12,008 bases of DNA from Treponema sp. (lineage in GTDB: Bacteria; Spirochaetota; Spirochaetia; Treponematales; Breznakiellaceae), in assembly GCA_031277045.1 (NCBI GenBank), contig JAISLX010000025.1, forward strand, positions 1 through 12,008, read 5' to 3'. Both the position numbers and the translations under genes were made by a program. Positions 1 through 6,566 of this stretch are shown here, in pieces. The notes under the pieces were generated by a model. That model saw nothing but the letters and a program-made list of their open reading frames with translations. It did no database searches and had not been told where the DNA came from. The first letter of the stretch is position 1; the number at the start of each line of letters is the position of its first letter.

Positions 1-22
1 TTCCCGGACCCAAAAAACCGGG
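1..22. repeat. 22-bp direct repeat, copy 1 (left edge)
   Basis: These bases are identical to 501-522 inside the glycosyltransferase gene. The copy touches the window edge, so it may extend further left. On the minus strand the unit starts CCCGG and has CCGGG near its end, so it can fold into a small hairpin with a T-rich loop. It is either part of a duplicated coding segment or a dispersed repeat. Confidence 0.6.
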
Positions 23-171
23 CTATCGCTCCAATTCCTCAGCCCGCCCACGGCGGGCTTCCGGTATTTCCGCTCTATCCCTCGCGCGAATAAAAGCAGC
101 CGAAGGCTGTTAATTAACAAATGCGGTATCGCGGTAGCGCCAGTAATGCCCACCATGCGGACTTTTCTCAT
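1..171 (-). CDS. possible partial ORF running off the left edge, unrecognised
   Basis: An open frame of 57 codons starts with ATG at 169-171 and continues past the left end of the window without a stop. The N-terminal half is hydrophobic enough for a membrane segment (about residues 7-29) and is followed by a basic stretch. Its last visible residues, PVFWVRE, match the glycosyltransferase at 408-1643 (its residues 375-381) in the same frame, and the DNA beneath is identical over 22 bases. No ribosome-binding site lies at a good distance; an AGGA is about 15 bases upstream. It may be a real partial gene, a fragment of a duplicated glycosyltransferase, or a chance frame over a nucleotide repeat. 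I do not recognise a family. Confidence 0.2.
   Translation of the reverse strand, partial: MRKVRMVGITGATAIPHLLINSLRLLLFARGIERKYRKPAVGGLRNWSDSPVFWVRE
41..59. repeat. short GC hairpin
   Basis: A perfect 8-bp stem (AGCCCGCC at 41-48, GGCGGGCT at 52-59) surrounds a 3-base loop. There is no T-run after it on either strand, so it is not a standard intrinsic terminator. It lies within the weak left-edge open frame. Confidence 0.4.
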
Positions 172-407
172 TTTGCTAGTGTACTTTCCTAAACAAACGG
201 GGAGATGTATTTTCCTGTAATTCTTTGCATGGCAAAGAATTACAGGAACCGTCAATGATGTTATCTGAATAGGACAGGACACTAGGGCTACCCCGCCGTC
301 CTTGGCGTAGGAATTCAACCGCCCCAAGGCTCCCCCGCGAACCGGTTCTTGGGTATTCGACCCACCTTCGAATAAATAGCCAAAAAATCCCCAAGCACAA
401 CAGGCTG
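172..407. other. intergenic stretch without a convincing gene
   Basis: Apart from the perfect hairpin at 212-248, I see no gene here. The only frame of any length (176-400, minus) would need a TTG start and has no family resemblance. A T-run on the minus strand (complement of 382-387), about 20 bases after the glycosyltransferase stop, follows a weak imperfect stem (AGCA/TGCT) and might help terminate that operon. Confidence 0.4.
212..248. repeat. perfect 17-bp inverted repeat (strong hairpin)
   Basis: The arms at 212-228 and 232-248 are exactly complementary, with only ATG as the loop. Neither side has the T-run of an intrinsic terminator. The rest of 172-407 shows no convincing gene. The hairpin could be a mobile intergenic repeat, a protein-binding palindrome or an RNA-processing structure. 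Perfect pairing over 17 bases is very unlikely by chance. Confidence 0.7.
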
Positions 408-1643
408 CTAGGGCCTCATCTTGCTGTCTTTCCAGGTGGTTTTGACGCCCAGGAAGCCCAGGGCCGTCATCAGGGTCATGTAGAGGGGCATAAAAAGAAA
501 TTCCCGGACCCAAAAAACCGGGGGCAGGGAGAACCTCTTGCTGTCTTTCCCTTTCCCCCGGGCCTTTGTCCCGCCGCCGGCGATAAAAAGGGCCCCGGCG
601 GTATTTTCCGCCATGACGATGAGCTGGGCCAGGGGCATGGGCCAGAGTTTGGGGAACAGAGGCAGAAGGAACAGGGCCAGGACACTGGCGGTGATGGTGA
701 GCATCAGGACGGTGTAGTTGATCCGCGTTACGATCTCCGGGCTAAAGAGACCGCCGTTGTTCCAGCGGAGGGTCTGGTTGACCAGGGCTTTCCAGCCGGT
801 TTCAGGTTTGGTAGCCACATGGGTTTCCGCGCCGTAGACCGCCCGGACGTGGTAGCCTGTGGAAGAGCGGATTAGGGAGATAAGGGCCGCGTCTTCCGTG
901 GGGGAGGGGGGCACCGCGGTATAGCCGCCGGCCGCTTCCAGCGCGGCCCGCCTGAGGATCAGGTTGTTTCCGAAACCCCCGCCGGCGGCCCCCAGGCCCG
1001 CGGCGCCGGCCAGGTACACAAAGCGGACCACATGGTCATAACACTGGTAGCTGTACAGGAAGGCGGCGGGCCGTTCCGGCGGACGGCCTGCCGCGGGGGG
1101 CGTCCCGGCTTGCTCCCTGGTCCACAACTTAAACACCGGGCCGATGACGGCCCCGGCGCGGGGGTCCCCCATCCGCGCCGCCATAGCCTGCGCCCAGGCC
1201 GGACCGATGCGGCAATCCGCGTCGGTAAACAGGAACAGGTCCCCCGCCGCCGCCGCCAGGCCCTTTTCCAGGGCGTACTGCTTGTGGTTGGGGCCGGGGT
1301 TCTCTTCCAGCCGTATGAGCCTGACATTGTCCCGGCTTGCGGCAAAAGCGGAAAGCAGGGCGGAGGTCCCGTCGGTAGAACGGTCGTCAACCAGGATGAT
1401 CTCCAGGCTGCCGTAATCCTGGGCGGCCAGATCCGCCAGCAGGGCGGGGAGGCGGGCTTCCTCGTTGTAGACCGGCACGACCACGGAAACCGTGGGCGGG
1501 GAGCCCCCGGCGGGCGGAAAGCCCCGGGTTTTAAGGCTGTTGTTTTCCCGCGCGCGTTCCAGGAACAGCCCCGCGAGAAGGGCGCTTTGCAGCGACACGT
1601 AAAAAATTCCGTACACAAGGGGCAGAAGCTCTAATACCGGCAT
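408..1643 (-). CDS. membrane-associated family 2 glycosyltransferase
   Basis: This 411-residue protein transfers a sugar from a nucleotide-sugar donor, probably to an envelope lipid or polysaccharide at the inner face of the cytoplasmic membrane. An N-terminal hydrophobic segment (about 8-28) precedes a GT-A catalytic domain. Visible motifs are VSVVVPVYNEE (52-62), the VDD pair (85-87), the metal-binding DAD (141-143), the ED of the acceptor site (250-251) and QTLRW (290-294). Membrane segments follow near 309-331, 336-355 and 383-401. This layout matches processive or lipid-linked GT2 enzymes; donor and acceptor cannot be read from sequence. The ATG has GGAG seven bases upstream. It is probably the second gene of an operon after the DUF2156 gene. 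Residues 375-381 are encoded by the 22-bp repeat also seen at 1-22. A carotenoid or glycolipid glycosyltransferase role is possible but unproven. Confidence 0.88.
   Translation of the reverse strand: MPVLELLPLVYGIFYVSLQSALLAGLFLERARENNSLKTRGFPPAGGSPPTVSVVVPVYNEEARLPALLADLAAQDYGSLEIILVDDRSTDGTSALLSAFAASRDNVRLIRLEENPGPNHKQYALEKGLAAAAGDLFLFTDADCRIGPAWAQAMAARMGDPRAGAVIGPVFKLWTREQAGTPPAAGRPPERPAAFLYSYQCYDHVVRFVYLAGAAGLGAAGGGFGNNLILRRAALEAAGGYTAVPPSPTEDAALISLIRSSTGYHVRAVYGAETHVATKPETGWKALVNQTLRWNNGGLFSPEIVTRINYTVLMLTITASVLALFLLPLFPKLWPMPLAQLIVMAENTAGALFIAGGGTKARGKGKDSKRFSLPPVFWVREFLFMPLYMTLMTALGFLGVKTTWKDSKMRP
501..522. repeat. 22-bp direct repeat, copy 2 (inside glycosyltransferase)
   Basis: Identical to 1-22. 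Here it encodes residues PVFWVRE of the glycosyltransferase, just before the last membrane segment, and the other copy reads in the same frame. Flanking bases diverge at once on the side that can be compared. Confidence 0.6.
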
Positions 1644-1658
1644 CGCTACACTCCGGGC

Positions 1659-1706
1659 TGCGGCCTGACCTGTGGTCTGACCTTCGGTCTGACCTGCGGC
1701 CTAGCC
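1659..1706. repeat. four tandem 12-bp repeats between the two minus-strand genes
   Basis: Four units at 1659-1670, 1671-1682, 1683-1694 and 1695-1706 follow the pattern TGCGGCCTGACC with a few substitutions. The array fills nearly all of the gap between the DUF2156 stop (1711) and the glycosyltransferase ribosome-binding site (near 1651-1654). Because the unit is a multiple of three and sits just past a stop codon, it may derive from an extended C-terminus, or it may set the spacing and coupling between the genes. Confidence 0.75.
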
Positions 1707-1710
1707 CATT

Positions 1711-2688
1711 CTACCACGTATTCGCCGCGGCGGGGGCCGAATTGTTCTGGAATTCCGGCCCCCACTCCGCCCTGTCCGCGGCGGCGTATTTTTTTACGAA
1801 GCCGCAGGGACGGTATGTTTCCTTGGCCTGCCGCAGACCCGGATCCCCCAGGTCCTGCTCCCGGTTGATGTAAACATAGCTGGGGGCCAGCATGGCGGCG
1901 AAGGACTGGTTCATGTACTGGTATATCCCTTTGTAAACCCCGGATGCCTTTTCAAAGTGGACGGTAAACATGGTTCCCCCCGCAAGGCCTTCCCCCAGGC
2001 ACCAGCCCGCGGGCTTCCCGCCGATAAAGTACAGGGCCCCCTCCATGCCCAGTTCCCCAAAGCGCTCCAGGGCTTCACGGGCGGCGGAGTAGTCCCCTTC
2101 CTCCCCTTTTTCCTCCCGCCAGCGGTCCAGCACCTCCAGCGCCAGGGGGACCAGTTCCGCCGTCAGGGGCGCTTCCCGGTGGTCGTAGGAGCTTAAAAAC
2201 TGGTTTACGAGGTTCCGCTTTTTGTGGTACTTCTTCCCCGGCAGTTCCGCCAGGTCCGTCCGCAGGTACAGGTAGTCGAAGTTGTCCCGGTCTTCGGCGG
2301 CCAAAAATCCTTCCGCGTCCAGGGTTTCCCGCGCCTGGGACAGCGCCGATTCGCCGATGTTTTTCCAGTAACGGTGGCCTGAGAAGAGGTCCCGTATAAT
2401 TTCCCGCTCCGGCGCGCCGCCGGGAGACAGGAAGAAACGTTCGCCGCCCCGGATCATCGACCCCCCGTGGGAATCCTCAGGCTGACGGCCCGAAAAGACC
2501 AGCAGCCCCTTCGCGCCCTTTACCGGCGGGGTACGGCACACCTGGTACTGGTAGCGGCGGCGGAACAGGTAAAGACCGGCAAAGCTAAACTCCGAAATTC
2601 CATCCCGGCTGTTGAACAGCTCCTCAAACACCTCGTCTTTCATGTCAAGATTCAGGGGAGCGAAACCGGGATAACATGGTATCTGCAT
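1711..2688 (-). CDS. DUF2156-family protein (phosphatidylglycerol lysyltransferase C-terminal / GNAT-like)
   Basis: This soluble 325-residue protein resembles the DUF2156 family, whose GNAT-like fold is shared with the catalytic domain of MprF-type aminoacyl-phosphatidylglycerol synthases. Family-like stretches are DYLYLRTDLAELPGKKYHKK followed by RNLVNQF (138-164), HFEKA and YKGIYQYMNQSFA (244-264), and YINREQDLGDPGLRQAKETY then RPCGFVKKY (273-301). There is no membrane domain, so it is the stand-alone form; the true substrate of such forms is mostly unknown. The first ATG keeps the family-like opening 'F-PL-L-DK', and the next ATG (2641-2643) has no better ribosome site. No Shine-Dalgarno sequence precedes either, and a promoter lies only a few bases upstream. 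The glycosyltransferase follows 67 bases downstream on the same strand, so an envelope role is a reasonable guess. Confidence 0.8.
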   Translation of the reverse strand: MQIPCYPGFAPLNLDMKDEVFEELFNSRDGISEFSFAGLYLFRRRYQYQVCRTPPVKGAKGLLVFSGRQPEDSHGGSMIRGGERFFLSPGGAPEREIIRDLFSGHRYWKNIGESALSQARETLDAEGFLAAEDRDNFDYLYLRTDLAELPGKKYHKKRNLVNQFLSSYDHREAPLTAELVPLALEVLDRWREEKGEEGDYSAAREALERFGELGMEGALYFIGGKPAGWCLGEGLAGGTMFTVHFEKASGVYKGIYQYMNQSFAAMLAPSYVYINREQDLGDPGLRQAKETYRPCGFVKKYAAADRAEWGPEFQNNSAPAAANTW

Positions 2689-2699
2689 ATCTTGGTTCT

Positions 2700-2729
2700 A
2701 TGATAACCGATAAGGGAGGCCGCTAACAA
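2700..2729 (-). promoter_or_regulatory. candidate sigma-70-type promoter for the DUF2156-glycosyltransferase operon
   Basis: On the minus strand TTGTTA (2724-2729) and TATCAT (2700-2705) are separated by 18 bases. The -10 box matches five of six consensus positions and the -35 box four of six. The expected start would fall around 2692-2693, only four or five bases before the ATG at 2688. Confidence 0.45.
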
Positions 2730-2753
2730 GCAAGCCCTGTTTTGGAGGCGGAC

Positions 2754-2785
2754 TTGACACAAAAACCATTCTGTACGAGTATTAC
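2754..2785 (+). promoter_or_regulatory. candidate promoter for the amino-acid transporter operon
   Basis: A perfect -35 hexamer TTGACA lies at 2754-2759. No perfect -10 follows at 17 bases; the best options are GAGTAT (2777-2782) or TATTAC (2780-2785, a 20-base spacer). The -10 assignment is therefore weak, but this is the only good -35 between the divergent operons. Confidence 0.4.
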
Positions 2786-2816
2786 GATGTAATTACTAGG
2801 ATATAAAGAGGACAAC

Positions 2817-3542
2817 ATGGGAAAACTGTTTGATTTTACGCTGGTCTTTACGCAAATTCCCCGGGTGCTAAAGTACCTGCCGATTACGATGGAAATAGCC
2901 TTAATTTCCTGTATGGGCAGTTTGATAATTGGCTTTCTGGTAGCCATCGTGAAGATCAAGAAGATTCGCGTTATTTCGCCGCTTGCGCATTTTTATGTAG
3001 CCTTTACCCGGGGCACGCCGGTACTGGTCCAGCTTTACCTTACCTACTACGGCATCCCCATGATACTCCAGGCTATAAACCATGCCTATGGAACCCAGTT
3101 CAACGTAAACGGCATTGCGCCCATTGTTTTTGCCCTCATCGCCCTGTCCCTCAACGAGGCGGCCTACTCCTCCGAAAGTATCCGGGCCGCCATCGAATCG
3201 GTGGATAAAGGGCAGATGGAGGCGGCCATGTCAATAGGCATGACCACGCCCCAGGCACTGCGCCGGATCATCCTGCCCGCGGCCCTGGTGGTGGCTCTGC
3301 CTTCCCTTGGGAATTCCTTTATCGGGCTTATCAAGGGAACTTCCCTGGTGTTTGTTACCGCGGTGGTGGAAATGACCGCCGCCGGCAAACTCCTGGCCTC
3401 CCGGAATTTCCGTTACTTTGAAATGTACATTACCCTGGCGATTATCTATTTTTTGGTTACCTCTGTTGTTTCATGGCTGCTTCACCGGGTGGAACGGCGG
3501 CTGCGCTGCAACGAAAGGCAGGTTCCCCGTGTTAAAAGTTGA
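2817..3542 (+). CDS. polar amino-acid ABC transporter permease
   Basis: This 241-residue inner-membrane permease belongs to the His/Gln/cystine family of importers. It has about five hydrophobic segments (near 23-45, 55-80, 99-115, 152-172 and 203-222). The conserved cytoplasmic EAA loop, which contacts the ATPase, begins EAAMSIGMTTPQALRRI at 136 with its invariant glycine at 141. The stretches FTRGTPVLVQLYLTYYGIP and KGTSLVFVTAVVEM are typical of this family and recall cystine-type permeases, though the substrate is not certain. The ATG has AGAGGA about five bases upstream. The stop overlaps the ATPase start by 14 bases, so the genes are translationally coupled. Only one permease is present, which implies a homodimer. 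Confidence 0.93.
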   Translation: MGKLFDFTLVFTQIPRVLKYLPITMEIALISCMGSLIIGFLVAIVKIKKIRVISPLAHFYVAFTRGTPVLVQLYLTYYGIPMILQAINHAYGTQFNVNGIAPIVFALIALSLNEAAYSSESIRAAIESVDKGQMEAAMSIGMTTPQALRRIILPAALVVALPSLGNSFIGLIKGTSLVFVTAVVEMTAAGKLLASRNFRYFEMYITLAIIYFLVTSVVSWLLHRVERRLRCNERQVPRVKS

Positions 3543-4281
3543 AGGGCTAAAAAAGAGTTTTCACCGCAATGAGGTGCTCAAAGGAATCGATATTACCGTG
3601 CAGCCCGGTCAGGTGGTGGGAATTATCGGCGCGTCCGGTTCGGGAAAATCAACCCTTCTGCGCTGTCTCAATTTATTGGAGATTCCCGACGCGGGGCACT
3701 TTAGTTTTCGCGGCCTTACCTTTGACATGACACGGGTAAAGAAGCAGGAAGTCATGGAGGTACGCCGTTCTACCGCTATGGTGTTCCAGCAGTTTAACCT
3801 TTTCAAATACAAAACCGCCCGGGAAAATGTGATGGAAGGGCTGGTGGTAGTACAGAAAAAATCCAAGGGCGAAGCGAAGGAACAGGCGGAATACTACCTC
3901 AACAAGGTGGGGCTTTCGGACCGCATGGAACATTATCCTTCCCAGCTTTCCGGGGGCCAGCAGCAGCGGGTCGCCATTGCCCGCGCCATGGCGCTGAAGC
4001 CGGAGATTATCCTCTTTGACGAGCCCACCTCCGCCCTGGACCCTGAAATGGTGGGGGAGGTACTCCGGGTCATTCAGGAAGTGGTCAGGGAAGGGAATAC
4101 GCTGATTATCGTGTCGCACGAGATGAGTTTTATTAATGAGATTGCGGATTATGTGATCTTTATTGACGGCGGGGTGATTCTTGAGGAGGGCGTCCCGAAA
4201 GATATATTTGCCAATCCCCGCGAAGATCGGACCAGGCAGTTTATCTCCCGCTATGCGCCGCCGAACGACTATGTGATTTAG
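3529..4281 (+). CDS. polar amino-acid ABC transporter ATP-binding protein
   Basis: This cytoplasmic ATPase powers the importer. I place the start at GTG 3529, giving 250 residues (first residues [10 protein letters not shown] after the initiator), the usual length for the family. AGG near 3519-3521 serves as ribosome site, and the gene overlaps the permease by 14 bases. The longer frame from 3418 only reads through permease codons. Motifs are complete: Walker A GASGSGKS (34-41), Q-loop in VFQQFNLF (85-92), signature LSGGQ (140-144), Walker B ILFDEP (161-166), D-loop SALD (168-171) and the switch histidine at 197 in SHEM. Nothing suggests loss of function. Confidence 0.93.
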   Translation: MLKVEGLKKSFHRNEVLKGIDITVQPGQVVGIIGASGSGKSTLLRCLNLLEIPDAGHFSFRGLTFDMTRVKKQEVMEVRRSTAMVFQQFNLFKYKTARENVMEGLVVVQKKSKGEAKEQAEYYLNKVGLSDRMEHYPSQLSGGQQQRVAIARAMALKPEIILFDEPTSALDPEMVGEVLRVIQEVVREGNTLIIVSHEMSFINEIADYVIFIDGGVILEEGVPKDIFANPREDRTRQFISRYAPPNDYVI

Positions 4282-4323
4282 AGCCTCGTATGAGGTTTCT
4301 TAATTTTTTGCAGGAAGGTGATG

Positions 4324-5148
4324 ATGATGAAGAAGTTTAGTGTGGTTTTCGCGTTTCTTTTGGCGGTCCAGGTTTCTGTTTTTGCCGGCGGCAGGAAGGA
4401 AGAGGCTCCGTCCGGTGTAACCCGGATTACTATCGGTACCTCGGGATCCCCCGCGCCCTATGGCTGGGTGGACGATGACGGTAATCTGGACGGGTATGAC
4501 AGCGCGGTTATCGCCGCGGTAGCTGAACTGTTGCCGCAGTATCAGTTTACCGTGGAAAAGACCGAATTCGCCAGCATCTTTGCCGGGCTGGACTCGGGGC
4601 GGTACCAAATCGGCGTCAACAACATCAGTTGGCGCAAAGAGCGGGAGGCCAAGTATCTTTACGCAAAGAATCATTACATCTACAACAACACGGGTATTGT
4701 AGTCCGCAAAGGGAGGACGGACATCAGAGGCGTCGATGATCTGGGCGGAAAAACCAATCTTGCCAGCCCGGGCGGCGCGTTCCCCCAGCTTTTTGTGGAG
4801 GAGTACAACGAGGCTCACCCCGAAAACCCCATCAAAATTACCTATTCCGATGAAGACGCGCTGAAAACCTACCAGCGTATCCAGGACGGAAGTCTCGATT
4901 TTATCGTTTCGGAAGAAGTGATAGTAGTACTGCGGGAAAAGGAATTCGGCATTGACGTGGACTTTATTTCCCTCCCCAAAGAAGAGCAGGAGAAAATTCA
5001 AAATCCAAAGTCCTATTTTATCTTCCCGCGCACACCCGAAGGGGAAAAGATCCGCGCCGATGTGGATGGGGCGTTTGAAAAGCTAATCGCCAACGGAAAA
5101 CTGACAGAGCTTTCCATTAAATACTTTGGTTCCGATATCAGCCAATAG
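4324..5148 (+). CDS. amino-acid ABC transporter substrate-binding protein (SBP_bac_3 family)
   Basis: This is the extracytoplasmic receptor that captures the amino acid and delivers it to the permease. The lysines and a hydrophobic core (FSVVFAFLLAVQVSVFA) form a signal peptide ending at Ala before Gly-Gly. No lipobox cysteine is present, so signal peptidase I release is more likely than lipid anchoring. The mature part has the family pattern: PAPYGWVDDDGNLDGYDSAV, then EFASIFAGLDSGRYQIGVNN, ISWRKER and DDLGGKTNLASPGG. A run of GTG and three ATG codons (4318-4329) offers several starts. AGGAAGG at 4312-4318 best suits ATG 4324 or 4327; 4318 and 4321 are too close. The protein is last in the operon, 3' of permease and ATPase. 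Cystine or another polar amino acid is plausible. Confidence 0.92.
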   Translation: MMKKFSVVFAFLLAVQVSVFAGGRKEEAPSGVTRITIGTSGSPAPYGWVDDDGNLDGYDSAVIAAVAELLPQYQFTVEKTEFASIFAGLDSGRYQIGVNNISWRKEREAKYLYAKNHYIYNNTGIVVRKGRTDIRGVDDLGGKTNLASPGGAFPQLFVEEYNEAHPENPIKITYSDEDALKTYQRIQDGSLDFIVSEEVIVVLREKEFGIDVDFISLPKEEQEKIQNPKSYFIFPRTPEGEKIRADVDGAFEKLIANGKLTELSIKYFGSDISQ

Positions 5149-5167
5149 CCTGCCGCGTTAGCTGCCG

Positions 5168-5215
5168 CCGTAAAGGCCGCAGGCCCAGACACGTCCGGGC
5201 CGGCGGCCTTTACGG
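5168..5215. repeat. large stem-loop between the transporter operon and pepT
   Basis: A perfect 13-bp stem (5168-5180 with 5203-5215) encloses an inner stem GGCCC/GGGCC (5182-5186 with 5197-5201). No T-run follows on either strand. It could stabilise the 3' end of the transporter mRNA, pause polymerase or attenuate expression of pepT downstream, but it is not a standard intrinsic terminator. Confidence 0.65.
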
Positions 5216-5243
5216 AACGAGGAATTCCGTCCATACTTCCGCC

Positions 5244-6518
5244 ATGGAAACAGTTTCCAAACAAACCATCCCCCCGGAAGGCGGGACATCCGTGCTGGGG
5301 GACTTCATCGTCCCCCGTTTTTTGCGCTATGTCCGTGTCTGGACTACCAGCGACCGCCGGATAATCAACACCCCTTCCACCGCCGGCCAGTGGGAACTGG
5401 CCAGGGCCCTGGTTCAGGAATTGCGGGATCTGGGAATTTCCGATGTGGAACTGAGCGATCACTGTTACGTGATCGCCCGGATTCCGGCGACAGAAGGGAA
5501 GGAACACGTTCCCGCCGTGGGTTTTATGGCCCATCTGGATACCAGTTCCGATGTGCCGGGCAGGGACGTAAACCCAATTCTGGAAAAAAATTACTCCGGG
5601 GCAAAGATAAGTCTGGCCGGGGGGCTATACCTGGACCCGGATGAGGATCCGGACCTGGCCGCCCAGCAGGGCAGGGATTTTATCCACGGGGACGGGACCA
5701 CCCTTTTGGGGGCTGACGACAAGGCGGGAATTGCCATACTCATGACCACGCTGGAATACCTGGGCTGGCATCCGGAAATCCCCCACGGCCCCCTGGAGAT
5801 TATCTTTACCCCCGACGAGGAGACCGGAAAGGGACTCCCCGATTTTCCCCGCGAGAGGATCCGGGCGTCCGCGTGTTACACGCTGGACGGGGGCCCCCTG
5901 GGGGAACTGGAAGCGGAGTGTTTTAACGCCTACAAGGCGGACATTGAATTCAGCGGCAGGGCTATCCATGTGGGAACCGCCAGGGGCATCCTGGCCAACG
6001 CTGTCGCTATGGCCGCTTCTTACGCCGGTCTGCTTCCCCGTTCGGAAAGCCCGGAGGCTACCGACGGCTATTATGGCTACTACTGCCCTATGGAAATCCA
6101 GGGGAACCTGGAAAACACGCGGCTGGAAGTGTTCCTCCGCGATTTTGAACAGGAGGGGATGGAACGCCGCCTGGCGGCCCTTGAAAGCTTTGCCCGGACC
6201 GTGGAAGCCCAGTTTCCCGCCGGAAAGGTAAGCGTGAAACCCCAGCTTCAGTACATTAATATGAAAGAAAAAATCCGCCAACGGCCGGAAGTGATGGAAT
6301 TTCTGCGCGAAGCCTTCGTCAGGGCCGGGGTAGAGGCCCGCTTTAAGCCCATCCGGGGGGGGACCGACGGTTCCCGGCTGACCGAACTGGGGGTACCAAC
6401 GCCCAATATTTTTACCGGCGGCCGGAACTACCACAGCCGCCTTGAGTGGGTATCGGTGGACGAGATGGCCGCCGCCTGCCGGGTTGTTATCGAGCTTGTC
6501 AGGGTCTGGGCCGAATAA
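5244..6518 (+). CDS. pepT: peptidase T (tripeptide aminopeptidase, M20 family)
   Basis: This cytoplasmic two-zinc aminopeptidase removes the N-terminal residue from tripeptides, feeding free amino acids to metabolism. All M20B landmarks are present: H97 and D99 in AHLDTS, the bridging aspartate in GADDK (156-160), the catalytic and metal-binding pair E192-E193 in TPDEETG, D215 in TLDGG, and H397 in GGRNYHSRLEW. The dimerisation (lid) region lies between about 220 and 340. The 424 residues slightly exceed the roughly 408 of the E. coli enzyme, the excess being N-terminal. The ATG has only a distant GAGGAA (20 bases), whereas GTG at 5292 has GGAAGG ten bases upstream and would give a family-like N-terminus, so the start is uncertain. 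Placement after an amino-acid importer fits peptide and amino-acid scavenging. Confidence 0.93.
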   Translation: METVSKQTIPPEGGTSVLGDFIVPRFLRYVRVWTTSDRRIINTPSTAGQWELARALVQELRDLGISDVELSDHCYVIARIPATEGKEHVPAVGFMAHLDTSSDVPGRDVNPILEKNYSGAKISLAGGLYLDPDEDPDLAAQQGRDFIHGDGTTLLGADDKAGIAILMTTLEYLGWHPEIPHGPLEIIFTPDEETGKGLPDFPRERIRASACYTLDGGPLGELEAECFNAYKADIEFSGRAIHVGTARGILANAVAMAASYAGLLPRSESPEATDGYYGYYCPMEIQGNLENTRLEVFLRDFEQEGMERRLAALESFARTVEAQFPAGKVSVKPQLQYINMKEKIRQRPEVMEFLREAFVRAGVEARFKPIRGGTDGSRLTELGVPTPNIFTGGRNYHSRLEWVSVDEMAAACRVVIELVRVWAE

Positions 6519-6539
6519 CTGCGCCGGCCTTCTTTTTTT
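6508..6539 (+). terminator. possible weak terminator overlapping the pepT stop
   Basis: GGGCCG (6508-6513) can pair with CGGCCT (6525-6530, one G-U) around an 11-base loop that holds the stop codon, followed by a T-rich run (6530-6539). The stem is short, so termination may be partial and the downstream acyltransferase may still be co-transcribed. Confidence 0.35.
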
Positions 6540-6566
6540 ACAAGCTCATACGGAGGAACACAGCGT

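Noticed and set aside
176..400. 74-residue minus-strand frame between the glycosyltransferase and the left edge
   Set aside because: It needs a TTG start without a ribosome site, runs through the perfect hairpin at 212-248, and resembles no family I know.
959..1634. Long frames on both strands overlapping the glycosyltransferase (for example 959-1618 minus and 1032-1634 plus)
   Set aside because: They are shadows caused by high G+C in the real gene; their translations are arginine- and proline-rich without domains.
3418..3528. Upstream extension of the ATPase gene to ATG 3418
   Set aside because: The added 37 residues come from permease codons in another frame. GTG 3529 gives the normal family N-terminus and has a ribosome site.
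5625..6434. 269-residue minus-strand frame inside pepT
   Set aside because: It lies fully opposite a gene with every catalytic motif intact and shows only shadow composition.
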